Source of the DNA: Didymodactylos carnosus
Taxonomy: Eukaryota; Rotifera; Eurotatoria; Philodinida; Philodinidae
Direction: 5' to 3'
Assembly: GCA_905250885.1 (NCBI GenBank)
Contig: CAJNOQ010000017.1
Coordinates: forward strand, 1 to 64,000
Length of the DNA stretch: 64,000 nt
Under the pieces are notes generated by a model. The model saw only the letters and a program-made list of their open reading frames with translations, had not been told where the DNA came from and searched no databases. Positions 1 through 13,024 of this stretch are shown in pieces. The translations under genes and the position numbers were made by a program. Position 1 is the first letter of the stretch. Each line of letters opens with the position of its first letter.

Positions 1-109
1 GATAAAAAGCTTAACTAGTGTCGAATAGTAGCTTTTCAAAAATTAGCGATAAAACACTGGTATCTGTGAGAAACTTAATTTTTGAAAGTAATTTTTGACA
101 AAACTGAAC

Positions 110-745
110 AAAGTCATACACAAACACGGTGGAAGATACACATGACAACTCAATCCAACCTGACCCTGCGATTTAGTGATATATGTTGCTTACAGATAGG
201 ATAACCGAACCTAACCCAACCCACATATATACAGTTTTTGCTCACTAGTAAGACAGTCGAATACACACTTGGCAAATCAACCCAACGCGATCCAGACATT
301 TAGTCATATATGTTGTCTACAGATAAGATCCCCAACCTAACCCAACTCACACTTGTTGATCAATAGTAAGACGGTGGAAGATACACATGACAACTCAACC
401 CAACCCGACCCAGAGATTTAGTGATATATGTTGACTATATACATGATAACCCAGCCTGAACCAACCCACACACATAGAGTTGTTGATCACTAGTAAGACG
501 GTGCAAGTCACACATGACAACTCAACGCAACCGGACCGTGAGACTTAGTGATATATGTTGACCGCATACATGATAACGCAACCGGATCCAACCCACACAT
601 ATACAGTTCTTGATCACTAGTAGGACGGTGCAAGACACACATGAGAACTCACAATTGACAAGTCAAACCAACCCGATCCAGGGCTTTACTGATATATGTT
701 GTGTACAGATAGGATAACCCAACCTAACCCAACTCACACGTAAAG
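110..745. repeat. Degenerate ~120-bp tandem satellite
   Basis: About five head-to-tail units. Each contains an AGTAAGACGGTG-like start, ACACATGACAACTCAACC, TTTAGTGATATATGTTG and a C-rich AACCTAACCCAACC stretch. The AGTAAGAC anchors lie near 246, 364, 491 and 618, giving periods of 118, 127 and 127 bases. The units are diverged from each other. The array stops abruptly at the edge of the 740-1803 inverted repeat, and its left end may lie outside the window. Confidence 0.85.
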
Positions 746-1803
746 AAAATCTCAAAATATTTTGGTCGCATCCAGTCTTGGGAAACTCGAATTTAGATAG
801 AAAATGTCGTTTTTTTGCTTTACAGTTTCACTTTTGCTAAAAAATAATAACATATTCGGAATCAGCATGTAAAACTGCATCTAGGAAAGTTATTTTGAGC
901 TTGATGGGGTAGGACATGTATGGACTGGAAAAATCGGTCCTCAGAGAACCGTTTTGGCTTTCTCTGCAAAGCTTATAACTCTCTGGGTTCTGAAGCGATA
1001 GCCTTGAATTATAGCTCATTCGAACCGCCTTTTCACGGGCTACAAAGTTAAGCATTCTTTTGGCTAACTTCCTTTCTCTTCCCGAGATAATGGGACTTTA
1101 CCTAGTCCGAGACCGGATTTCAGCTGACACCCGACACTTTTTATTTTTGTTTTCCGCCAAACACATCTCCATATATGAAGTTGACCATGCTGATCACGAA
1201 TATTGAAACGAGAAATCTCCAAAACCAACTGTTAGGTATGGAGAAATTCTTCTTTATATAGCAGAAAATGTTCTTTTCAGTTACTTCGAAAAAATATTCT
1301 AATGGCCTAACCTTTGATTTTGGAGACTTTTCATTTCGATATTCGTGATCAGCATGGTCAACTTCATATATGGAGATGTGTTTGGCGAAAAACAAAAATA
1401 AAAAGTTTTTCGGGTGTCAGCTGAAATCCGGTCTCGGACTAGGTAAAGTCCCATTATCTCGGGAAGAGAAAGGAAGTTAGCCAAAAGGATACTTAACTTT
1501 GTAGCCCGTGAAAAGGCGGTTCGAATGAGCTATAATTCAAGGCTATCGCTTTAGAACCCAGAGAGTTATAAGCTTTGCAGAGAAAGCCAAAACGGTTCTC
1601 TGAGGACCGATTTTTCCAGTCCATACATGTCCTATCCCATCAAGCTCAAAATAACTTTCCTAGATGCAGTTTTTCATGCTGATTCCGAATATGTTATTAT
1701 TTTTTACCAAAAGTGAAACTGTAAAGAAAAAAACGACATTTTCTATCTAAATTCGAGTTTCCCAAGACTGGACCCGACCAAAATATTTTGAGATTTTCTT
1801 CAC
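740..1803. mobile_element. Large fold-back element (two ~500-bp inverted arms)
   Basis: Bases 745-1240 return as a near-perfect reverse complement at 1300-1800, around a central spacer of about 60 bases. The ends read TAAAGAAAATCTCAAAATAT and its complement. The arms contain CATGCTGATTCCGAATAT-like cores and a TGCAAAGCTTATAACTC stretch related to the elements at 18659, 45882 and 55498. I see no transposase, and the short ORFs inside are by-products of the palindrome. Likely a non-autonomous DNA transposon, a divergent member of that fold-back family. Confidence 0.8.
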
Positions 1804-1971
1804 GAAGAAAGGGGTTAGAAATTTTTTAAACCTCATATTCTTGTAGAGCTCGACGAGCTCTATCGAATGATGTATCTTTTAAACAAATCGAAAAGTCACG
1901 GAAACTTTGAATTACCCGCACCTTATCAATCAGTTCTCAAGCATTTATCCCAAAAGAAATGATTTTTTTTA

Positions 1972-2281
1972 TTAATACTAGAACGCCCGTAGCGGTTTTT
2001 TGATTCTTTTTTTGTTTTTGTTTTCTTGTATTTTTTATATTTTTTCTGTTTTTTGATTTTTATCCTTAATAAACAACAAACTGCATACAATTTATTTAAA
2101 AATAAATTATGTCATAACTTTTAATTTGTCCCACAAAAATTATTTTTTGCAGAATTTTTAATTCATTTTTTAATTCAGAACCATTTTTAATTATAAAATT
2201 TTAAAATAAAAAACAGTAACGATCAAAATGACCGCTTTGTGCGTTCTAGATCGTGAAAATTTCTGGGTATTCTAGTGTTAA
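1972..2281. mobile_element. piggyBac-type MITE with TTAA target duplication
   Basis: The element (1976-2277, 302 bp) is bounded by TTAA at 1972-1975 and 2278-2281. Its ends are TACTAGAACGCCCG on the left and the complement of CACTAGAATACCCA on the right. A second, subterminal inverted pair also exists: CTAGAACGC..AGCGGT on the left, repeated in reverse near 2230-2250. TTAA duplication with CACTAGAAYRCCC-like ends is typical of the piggyBac superfamily. The interior is AT-rich and non-coding, so the element is non-autonomous. Confidence 0.8.
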
Positions 2282-2772
2282 GATAGACTCTGTCGGTCGC
2301 TTGGATCGGGATACGAAAATAAATCTCGTGGTAGATCAGACGTCACGGTTGGTAGTGTTAACTAAGATTTTCCCACATAACTCAGTGTCCGTTCGGCTAA
2401 TTTTAGTGTAGACGTCGTATAAGACTAAAAAAAGTGCTACTAGATAGATCTCTGTATAGAACGATTGTGATTCATATACATAAATTCAATTAGTGACACA
2501 AGTCATGGCTAACTACAAAACATTCATAAAAGAAACTCGAAGTGTAAAAGGATATGGAAATTGTTGAATTTCCCACTATATATTTAGCGTACAACAGTAT
2601 ACTAGCGATACATTATAATGGTATGACCGTATCAGATATAATCGTGCAATAAATTTACCGTTTACGAAACTATTCGCAAATCACTCAGTCATACTGTTGA
2701 CTTAGTTTACAAAGAATCTGGTTCAAATAAACAATGACAGCTGCGACTCTTTTGCACAGGAAATGCTCATTA

Positions 2773-3261
2773 TACACTGTAAAAAATAAAGTGTGTTACT
2801 AGGTGTGTAAATCTTCTAAACGTTCACTCGGCATCGAAAAGTGTGTACCTTTTCTAGATGGTCAATCTCAGTGTGTAAAGAGCTAAGTGTGTTAAAGAGA
2901 TCTCTTATTTTCCACTTTTCTCCCGGACTACTACATCGAATGAAAAAATAATTTCAGAATCATGATAACCATCTTCCAAAGTATATATACTGTCATTTCC
3001 GGCAAAAACGGATAGGAAAATAACTGAAAAAAAAAATCTCCATATGGTAGAGTTGAACAATCGGTTGATGAATCTGAGACATTTTCAGCACAGATAGTTT
3101 AGACAAGTAGACTATATCATTGTTCTCAGTGTGTAGAGCCAGACGGTCACTTCTCAGTGTGTACTTTACACACTTACGCCGTGTATTCTCGACGGTCACT
3201 CTGAATCGACTTGACGTTCACTTTATGTGTGCCATTTACACACTTTATTTTTTACAGTGTA
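2773..3261. mobile_element. MITE with CACTGTAAAAAATAAAG ends, copy 1
   Basis: The 485-bp element at 2775-3259 has terminal inverted repeats CACTGTAAAAAATAAAGTGT and its complement, flanked by TA on both sides. This fits Tc1/mariner-type insertion. The interior has many GTGTGTA/TACACAC motifs, also arranged as inverted pairs. A related copy in the opposite orientation is at 20585-21053. There is no transposase ORF. Confidence 0.8.
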
Positions 3262-5277
3262 GTGAAGTACTTTTCATTGTGTCATGATCTCTTTCCAACG
3301 TTGATTCGGGGAAGAGTAGAGTATCGTAACAGCTTGATATCTTTTACACCAGCCAGACTGTTATTGTTCTTACTACTACTATCTTAGATTTGAATTCTTA
3401 CTATTTGAACATGCTATGTTCTAGTTTATATTTTATTGAAGAATATTACACAGAGAATAATATGTCAGTTATTTACCACGAACGGCTATAGTTGGTATGT
3501 TTAATTTGATCTACGAAACGACTTTTTTTTGCTCAAGTTCGTTTTTTTACTTCTCCAAGTTTCGCCACAAGATTCTAAGACGAAATGTTGTGGAAAGACG
3601 ATCACTATTTTGTGTTAGTAATCCAGAATACCGCACCTCTGCGCTTTATTTTTTGTACATTTCTTTTTTTCCTATTGTTTTAGTAATTTATCAAAATTAT
3701 AAAAAAGCAGTTGGTACCAAACCAACGAAAGAGGATAACATAAATAATGTGTGAATTATATTTATGGTAGAAATAATTGTCAAATACAGTTTTATTTTTA
3801 GTTTGAATTGTTCATTTCTGATATAACACTATTAGATTCAGAGTGTATTCAACAAATACCAAGTTTACAAGCAGCCGCTATTTTGTGTCTATTGTTGCAT
3901 ATGAATAAAAAACCGGCATAGGTATTTAGATTTAATTTCTAATATTATCTTTGTTTATTCTAAAAATCTATTTTTCTATTGCTTAGTCGTATAAATTAAA
4001 AGAATATACTGGTTATACAATAAATTCATTCTATGGTATAATGAAAACAATATTTTTGGAATTTTGCTCGAACAACAACTCAAGGTAAATGGGCAATAAC
4101 AAAGAAATATCGTCATATGAAACATCATAACGTTGCTTTGGTTGAATTACCGACGACATTACCATACACAATGATACATGAAACATAATGGTAGCAGAAT
4201 CTCATATTACGCTTGCTGGTTTTCTTCATGACAAATTCTAAAGAATATGTTTTCTGATATATCATGTAAAACTAAATAATAAATTTTTAAGTTAAAAATG
4301 CCTTCAAAATAAATGAAAGGCGAGTAGAATCGTTGAACTGCTCGTATACTTATTGAAAAGCTTTCTAGTTTTATTGGTTCAAACATGGAGCTATTTTTAT
4401 CCTTTATTCTAACCATTATACTTGTGGCAAAAAGTTAATGATCGGTTTTAGTAAATATTATTTCATCACTGAGAAGCATCGTTTTTTTTATATATTGCCA
4501 TTAAGATTTGGGGCGTTCATCTTAGAACGAAAATCTTAAAATTAAATGGAATTTACTCAAAATTTATCCATATAGGTAAAGAATAATTTAGAATTCAGTG
4601 CTCATAGAATCAAGATTTTTCGAGGATTTTTCAGAAAATTTCTAGGGGTTTTCTCTCTAGGCTCTGGTTTGACTTCAGGTTTGTTTTTTGAAAAAGGTTT
4701 AACATCTGGCATATATAGTTTCATAATAACGATGAAATTTATAAAGAAAAAAACATCAACTGAACTTCGTACATGCTCTACTTTACGAGTAACCATTGTC
4801 TGGCTCATTATACCGTAATTTTGCTCTAAAATTTTTCACTAAACAACGAATAAATACTATTTTTTCCACACCATGATGAGTGCGGTTAGGTGTATTGAGC
4901 CGTTAAGAAAAGGAAATTTTTATTTATACTAACTTGTGTTTTCTTGACTGTGTGTGTGTACATGTTGATCTCTACAAAAAGAAAGCAGATAAGTTTAAAA
5001 AGCATAATATGCACTCATATAACTTTCACGTATGTGTAATAGAAGCCATTGTGCTATTCACTGTTGAAAGAACATGTAGAAAATGATCTCGGTTTCCGTG
5101 GAGAAAATTTATCAGAAAAACAAACAAAATTTAAGATATACTGGTACATTGTAGTTGTTTGCAAGTTTTTATTCTTATTCACGTTAATGCGGATTGCTGC
5201 AATTTCGAAAAATCAATCGAAAATTAAGTGATTGGATAAAAAAAGTGAAATTAAAAGAAAAAAAATGTTACTTAGCG
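3262..5277. other. Intergenic, no gene recognised
   Basis: AT-rich DNA with only short ORFs. The longest, at 3497-3754, encodes 85 residues with one possible membrane segment. It has no recognisable family and no supporting neighbours, so I do not call it. No RNA gene or clear repeat is seen. Confidence 0.5.
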
Positions 5278-5902
5278 AAGCCGTCAAAATTACGATCGCA
5301 TCAATCGGAGCAAACGAATCATTCGGACACTCCTTTGTGATGTTTGTTTAAGAGAGAAAAATATATAAAATCTATCTCCTCTTATCATTTTAATCATTTT
5401 TTTCCTATCTATTACATTTTATTAGCTGTTATATATAATACATCAAAGAACACATTGACTGTGGTAATTAATTATACATAATATATATATTCTCTTTGGC
5501 CTTATCCCCCACTTGCTAATATGGTTTTAAACAAATAGTAAGAATGATTTTTCGCCGTCATTGCCATAGCTATGACAACGGTGAATGACAACGGCAAAAA
5601 TCATTCTTACTATTTGTTTAAAACCATATTAGGAAGTGATAAGGCCAAAGAGAATATATATATTATGTATAATTAATTACCACAGTTAATGTGTTCTTTG
5701 ATGTGTTATATATAACAGCTAATAAAATGTAATAGATAGGAAAAAAATGAATAAAATGGATAAGAGAAGATAGATTTTTATATATTTTTCTCTCTTATAC
5801 AAACATCACAGAGGAGCGCTTTACATTATACTACGATTGCTTCGAATGATCCGATCGATTCGTTTGCCTGGAATGATCCGATCATAATTTTGCCGACTTC
5901 CT
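5278..5902. mobile_element. Fold-back element, ~625 bp
   Basis: Left arm 5278-5570 reappears inverted at 5590-5902. The outer ends are GAAGCCGTCAAAATTACGAT and the complement of GAAGTCGGCAAAATTATGAT. The centre is a tight hairpin around CCATAGCTATGAC. The right arm carries about 40 extra bases with repeated GATCATTC motifs. It has no coding capacity. It ends about 110 bases from the stop codon of the GPCR gene. Confidence 0.8.
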
Positions 5903-6014
5903 TTAAATAAATCAGATTTTTTTCTATAGAGTCGAGCTGCTATAAAAGAAGTAGACATATACAGTAAAACAAGGTAGATAGAAGTAGGTAGTAACAGGTA
6001 GAAGTTAGAAGGTT

Positions 6015-8738
6015 TTATGTTTTCAGTAAGCTAACTCTTGGACTTGTATCACTGGTACTATACGATTTAACCGTCCGCACAGCCGTTGAAAATAAAAGAA
6101 CAGTATTTTCTCGTTCATTCGTCCTTTTCTGTGTAACGACTGTGCAACATAAACGTTTTAATGCTCGACGAAAATTTGCCCCAAAAAATAAATAAATTAA
6201 AATATTAATTGAATAACTTAGATAACTTAAATAAAGTAACATCATATCCCGATAGGTGATCATTTTTATTTTATTTTCATCCATAATTGTTATTGTTGTC
6301 TCATTATTATTATTATCATTATCTTTGGTATGTTCATAGAAAAACATTAAACGTAAATAGTACGATGGAAAATTTAATGATAAACAAGTGAAAGAAATGG
6401 CCAATAGCATTTTCGTTAATCTTACTTCTGTAAGAACATTTCGAACGGTATCTGTTCGTTTTTTTCCCGATGTACTTTTAAGAGCTTGAAATGTTTTATG
6501 AGATGGTTGAGGATGGGATACACGATGAGATAGTTGTTTTTCCGCCATACTATTTAAACTTGAATGCGATGATGATCTATTTGTAAATGCTCGATAATTA
6601 GCTGTATGTTGTTGTATATTGCATTTTATTGGTGGTATAGTATGAACTTTTCGAAATGTGTTTGGGCTTCGTTGTGGTGATGATGGTACAGATGAATGTG
6701 TAATACTTGCTTGATCAATTTTTATTGATGTATTTGTTGTCCAGTTTGATGTACGTCGTGTATGATATCGACTACCATTTTCAAATACATACATTCGAAA
6801 TGTTTCTGAACAAAATAATTTTCGTATTATTAATATATTTAATATTGAGACAAGTATAAATGGTAAAAACATTGTCATAAATGTATCGACAATATTTATA
6901 TTATTGAGATGATGAACATGTTCACGTTTCTCACGACATTGTCCACGATCATCAACTTCGGATGCAAAAAATGCTGGATAAATATAGAAGAGAAACGCTG
7001 GAATTAATATAATTGTAATCACTTTATGAGAAGTAGATGCTGTACAACGAGACATATGTTTCAATGGACTAGTAACAGCAAAAAATCGTTCAGCAGTAAA
7101 CGCTAATACAATCCATATATGAACGAATGGTACCACAAATGAAATATATGTTTGAATTTTACACAACATGTGAAAATTGTATAAACGTCGAACAAATGCA
7201 ACGTAAATCCAACCGGGTAATAGATCCAAAAGAAAGAAAATATCACTAATGGCTAACGTTAACAGATAAGATGATGATCTTAATCGTCTAAAAGCAAATA
7301 TTATGTCACTATAGAGTCTACATCGAATGAGTAAATTTTAGTTATGCGGAAGAATTCCAAAAATTCGTTTATCGAAGTGTTTGATAACTAAATATAACTC
7401 GAAACAGTTCAATCTAGAATAGAATGCAGCAACTCGATCCCATGGTCTATCGTATTATACTTTTTTTCAATCTTTCTAAGTATTCTTTCTGCTATTAAAC
7501 CACCCTTATCGGCTTTTCTCCACTATTCTTATGTTGTGGAGAAAATGAAAAAAAAACAAAAAAGCTCGCTATTGAAGATAGAGAAAATTAGCAAAAATAA
7601 ACGGCGATGTCTATTTTTGACATAAATAACCTACATTATTCAGATGTCTTAGGGGATAATTAAAATATTTGTGAAGAAAAAAATATTTTTAAAGGATCGG
7701 ATTATGACTGCGTTTTGTTAACCGGTACAGGTATCTATTTTACAATTTATGAAATGTCACTATATTTCAGGTATCGGAAAGTTTATTTGATTAGTATAAG
7801 ATAATCGACAGGACAGTTTCTAATTTCGCTCTGTTTTCTATTTTCTCTGGTCTCTGTTTTGAGCAACAATACGAAATATTGTTTTTAAAACTAAAAAAAT
7901 ATCTACACAATAAATTACCATCCCTTTGACGATGCCACTCACTACTATTCAATAATTTTATTAATGTCGGTTTAAAGCGTTAAACACATTTTTTGTTTAG
8001 ATATGTGTTTTTACATAAAATCTATGTTATTTTCGGTTTTTTCCTATTTTCTGCATCAGTTCAATGGATCTTGTTAACTAGAAATCTTCTTTTTCGCAGT
8101 TCTTTGAAAGACTGTTCAAACCATATTCGTTTCTGGGCATTATACTACAATCGGAAGGACATATTTTGCCTCTAGTGACGGAATTCTGTTCAAGATTTTA
8201 TTACTCAGGAACACTCATTCTTGTACTCGTATTTTAGATTTATACTCACTATAACGCTCCTTTTGCGAATATTGTGTGTAACTTAATTGCTATTTAAGAT
8301 TTTCAGTTCATTAATTGGAATATTTCTAAGCGTGACATGCTCCGCGTTCTGTTTCTAAGAACACGTTCGTACGTATTCTTCTGGTAAAAACTGGAAAAAC
8401 CGAGAGAAGACGCGTTCGGACGCGAAATTTTCAATTTTATTCAGTTTTTATCAGAATACCCTTAGAACGAAACTGTACCTCACTGGGATGTTATAGAAAG
8501 GTTTCCTTTGTTTGTCCATGGGTGTCTTTAGATGATGATAGCGATTAATAGCAAGTTATCAATGCTAATTTTAATATTATTTTACTTACCTCAATGTTTT
8601 TGTACTAAATACAACTGCACATATAATATTTCCGGTTATACCAAAAAAGACTAATGTTGGAACATAAAATAATTGAAATTTCTGTATAAAACCACCACTA
8701 CTCCATGATGATAATGTTCTATTTGAATAATTATTCAT
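6015..8738 (-). CDS. Class A (rhodopsin-like) GPCR, probable peptide receptor
   Basis: Two exons: 8590-8738 and 6015-7287, joined by a 1302-nt GT-AG intron in phase 2, giving 473 residues. Exon 1 supplies the N-terminus with NYS and NRT glycosylation sequons and TM1 with a GN motif (FFGITGNIICAVV). Exon 2 starts in loop 1 and continues with TM2 (LTLAISDIFFLLDLLPG). TM3 begins with a conserved Cys (LCKIQTY) and ends in AERFFAV, an ERF in place of DRY. Loop 2 has the partner Cys (GQCRE). Loop 3 is long and Ser/His-rich, about 100 residues. TM6 is FTCLSLNFPSYYLR, and TM7 is SINILIYLFFGANFRRAL, where NILIY replaces NPxxY, followed by a CC pair that could be palmitoylated. The layout fits FMRFamide/neuropeptide-type receptors, but the ligand cannot be told from sequence. 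The ATG at 8738 is the first in frame. Confidence 0.85.
8335..8505. repeat. Imperfect inverted repeat in the GPCR intron
   Basis: Within the long GPCR intron, TTCTGGTAAAAACTGG near 8380 pairs with CAGTTTTTATCAGAA near 8440, and TTCTAAGAAC pairs with the CCTTAGAAC region. This is probably an old short element that helped lengthen the intron. Confidence 0.4.
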
Positions 8739-10993
8739 AGTTGAATTTCTTTTTAAATAGATATAGTTGTTTCATTATCTATTATCAAGAAATTTTCTGT
8801 TTTAAATCATAATAACAACAAAACAAGAATAGTTAATTACATATATTATCATCTTAGAATGATAGTTCTTTCCTGTGGGCATGGTAGTATTATTTTATTT
8901 TTACAAACTGAATATAGTGACGTTTTTCTTCTGTTGTTTTACAGTTGTTCTTGCCAATGAAATGAATTTTCTGCTTTGTTTTCTTTTATTAAAAAGAAAA
9001 ATGTTTTTCTGTTTTATATGTAGAATCTATATGAAAAAAAAGAGTAGAAAAAGGTACACAAAAAGAAAGAGAAAAATACTGATTACAATAGGAGATATCA
9101 TAGAACAGAATGTCATTTGATGAGTTAATATACATTTAGTAAACCTTTATTCGAATCAATAGGTTTGATTATACAAAAGATTTTCATGCATTTTTAACAT
9201 ATTGAACTTTGTTTCTTTTCTTTTTAAAGTCTACAATTGCTACTTTTGCTAGTGAAAATTAATGATGGGCGAATACTGAAGTATATAATACGCCCACATA
9301 TCTTAAGTAAGCCAAGCAATTGTAGTAATGAAATAAATTGTATGTCTACATCATCAACTTGGTCAATATTAAAAAAATATCTTCGTATGTTTTCCCACTT
9401 TTTATCAGTTGGATATTTTTAAACAAAAAAAGATCTATAATCTGGCATTATGATGCGTAGTAGGCAAATTTTCTGTTTTTGCACAAGCATGTTAAATAAA
9501 TCAAATAAAAGCAATGTTCATTTCTTTTTCTCACAGTTTCATAAATTATTTGATGAATTTATAAAAATTTGACATACTGGTACAGGCAGACAAAAAAGGT
9601 TGTCAGCGTTGCCCCAGGGTGCCAAAATGTGGAAACTTTTCTCCTGAATATACGCACAAATATATAATTAGTACTCACTAATTTAGCTATCATTTCCTTA
9701 AACTAAAACACAAGAAACATTCAATTCTCGCTCTAGTACGGGGAAGGGGAGGGAGAAATAACAGAAGGGGCAAAAGCAGCCAGCCATTTTGCCCCGAAAC
9801 CACTGTAAACTTAAAGCCACATTTTTTCTTCTGACGAAGGAAAGCCCTGAAAGTTTTCAGAAAAAAATTTGGAAAATGTGAGAAAGCCTTTTCTTCTTAT
9901 TTGATACCTGTGGTCGAATTTTCTTAGTGGCTGTTCGACTTAACTACATAAATTTGGGTTAATTACACATTGTTAATGTATTTATGCTTTCAACAACTTT
10001 TTTCTGCTAACATTACATTTCACTATCTACGTATTCTCGTCAATTTGTGTCAAACTCGACTGCTAAGCGTACGGATCTACGCTTTTTGCCATACAAATAG
10101 GGTTACTTGAAATTTCAGTACATCCAAACATGTATAATGATGCCATAAGGCATCATGCTGGAGCACAATAGATCGTGATAAGCAATTACCATCACATTAG
10201 CGCTATTAAGTTAGTCAAAACAGTGTATATCAACGTAATGTCTATTTTTTCTGTCAACTCACTCGTATTTAAATATAACAGTGACGATCATATTATACTG
10301 TTCATACTTAAATCATGAATCGTATGAAAGAATGTTAGTCGAATGTCAATTTTCAAAATGAATCATGATATCTTGCATCTAATAGTATTTCTCAGAAACT
10401 GACTATTTAAATGAGAAATTCACTAAAATATGGTGACTGATTCAAACTCTGAATGTGCTGTTAACTAAAAAAACCTAGAAGAAACACGTTCAATAAAATT
10501 TTACAAAAGCTGAGGTTTTCCTATAAGTTTTTTTAAGATCAAATGAGTTCCTATGTACTTCTTGCTGCAAAATACAAAATGAGGCAAAATCTTTACATAA
10601 TTCTGTAGTAAGAGTGTGCATGATCTTGTGAAATCTAGTTGCAAGATAAAACTTATGAAATCTAACATGAATGGAGAGGATCAAAAAAATGTATGAACAT
10701 TTCTTAGTATTTAACGAGTACTATCGCGTACTATATTATGGCTACGAGTAAGCATGATTCTGAAAAGGTGAAAGAAAAAAAATAATTAGACCAATTAGAC
10801 TAGGATATAACACTGTTTTTTCAATTAATAATACAATTTAGCGATAGTGGTTGGACGCTGCAATAATGTAATAAAAAATGCACGACGAGATGCACTGTGT
10901 CAATTCACGTAACAGACACTATCGCATATTTACGTATTAAAATCCAAATAAACACCGTCTGAGATAAAAATTCTCTCAAACAATTTTGCGAAC

Positions 10994-11026
10994 CTCAGTT
11001 TAGTATTCGTTGTTTACTAAACTGAG
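10994..11026. repeat. Perfect 12-bp stem-loop
   Basis: CTCAGTTTAGTA is followed after a nine-base loop by TACTAAACTGAG. It lies in non-coding DNA and no function is evident. Confidence 0.55.
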
Positions 11027-12985
11027 CTACTACGCCTTTGTGCTTGATCCTACTAGATTACAGTACATTTCTCGCTCAGTGGTGTACTTTATTGTAAATA
11101 GATGTGTCAACAAGAAAGAGATAAAGATGAAGATAATTAGGCATAATTACACTCCGATGGTATTTTTCGTTTTTCGTAACTAAATCTACCTTGAACATGC
11201 GAGTTCTTTTTCCAGAGTCAAGAATTTGAATTCAAATCACCAAGGAAAACGGAACGATTATATGATCGTCTATTAAAGTTTTAATCATTTATGCATTAAT
11301 AAATTTGTACGACTGCGTGACAAGTACATGAAAAATGAAAAAAATATTTAAAAAAAATATTAATAGAACAGTTAGTTTTTTCAGCACACAATAATAGGTA
11401 AATGGACACTAAATGGAAAAAGTGCTGCTATTTTAGCTAGCATTGTTAAGATGACACAAATAAGTACTAAAAAAATATATCTGTTGAACACAAACTTTCT
11501 TATTAATTATTCTAATTAATCATCAATACATACGCGAATAGAATAGCTTGAGTATCAGAAGAAAAGAAAACTCCTTAATGAGCAACGTTGATGTTTTTTT
11601 AAGGCATTATGTATGTCAAAAGCTCGAGACGGTCATTGAAGTTTCCTTATAATAATCGCAAATAACGATCCGAACTGCTAACTTGATATACACTGAATAA
11701 TGTTGCCAAATCAACAGTATGTTCCTATGCACCTGCAGAGTTTGTTACCTTTTTCTATGAGAAACTTAAGTTCAAAATGTCATGTGACGATCGTATATAT
11801 TCATGACTTTGAAAATGAAGTTTTTATACAAAATGTTTCTATAGACCCCTGATGTGAGTTGATATCCTAGAGTGCCTTTTACATATGCATATACCACACG
11901 ACCTCTTTATCAACTACAGTTTAGATATGCTATTAGTTTTGCTCACAGTCTTCAGGCTAGTAACAAGTAACATTGAAAATGAATAAAAGCATAGATGCCT
12001 TCGAAAAAACCGTCTTACGATAAGAAGATAAATTTAAAATTATTTTGATATTCTAAAATGTTCAATCTATCCGTTGGATCAACAACGAAAAATTTCAATC
12101 AGTTTGACTAGGTTTTGTGCGATACATAAATATTTTATTTTTGTACCCTCACAGCGAAAACTAGATAACGTATTTATTTCAAAATGCGCTTTTTTCACTT
12201 TATCTGTAACAAACATTAACACATGGATATTTAGAATAATCAATAATCGAATAGTCAGAAAGTACTTATTTGTAGTAAGAGTCAACATTCATCTCTTTCG
12301 AAGATAAAGTCATGCTAATTTTAAATAGTAAATCAAGAAAAATTCGGACCCATCAGATATTAATAGCTATTTATTTCATGAGTTCTCCCGTTTTTAGTTT
12401 CTGAAATTTCTCTGAACTCATATAGAGCTACAGTAATTAGATACTCAAGTTTTTATATCGTATTCATTAGCAATTTGAGATGATTATCAAATAACTCAAA
12501 AATCTGACAAGAACAGTAATTTTTGCTTTATAAGAAAAACACTATCATGTTACATGAATGATATCTATGCCGTCTTGCTGCTGTGTCTTATCGAGTAACA
12601 GCTCTCTCTCTCTCTGTAGATATTGTTATTTGTGTTAGCTCTATTTATCATAATTATTCATATATTCACGTAAATGTTTTTAGAAGTCTAATTTATGTTA
12701 CACGAGAGCAATCTTACTATAGCTTTATTTTCTTCGTGACAACTCTAATATTGTTTTTATTCGTGATCAATTTTAAATTTGTCGTCTAAAGATGATTAAA
12801 TTGGATATAAACTGGAATATGACAGAAACTATATGCAATTAGAAGCATTTATACTATAAAAGATTAACTATAGATTAGCCTTTATCGTGTACTCGATGTA
12901 ATTACGACTATTTCATATCCATTGAAAAATACGAACAAACTTGGCGTAGAGAGAATCGTTACTAATTTGTAGACGGAAACACAAT

Positions 12986-13024
12986 GACAGTATGACGCAC
13001 GTCCTAAACGTGCGTCTTACTGTC
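12986..13024. repeat. Strong stem-loop (16-bp stem)
   Basis: GACAGTA-T-GACGCACG pairs with CGTGCGTC-T-TACTGTC, with a single T:T mismatch and a seven-base loop. It is unusually GC-rich for its surroundings. It could be a small hairpin RNA precursor or a remnant of a palindromic element. Confidence 0.6.

Noticed and set aside
110-745. Telomeric repeat array
   Set aside because: CCTAACCC-like words occur only once per ~120-bp unit, not as a short tandem. It is a satellite.
1141-1484. ORFs of 61-84 codons inside the 740-1803 palindrome
   Set aside because: They read through inverted arms, overlap on alternative frames and show no domain. The palindrome explains them.
3497-3754. 85-codon plus-strand ORF with a possible membrane segment
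   Set aside because: The Phe/Tyr-rich composition is typical of random AT-rich frames. It has no family, no splice partners and no conserved feature.
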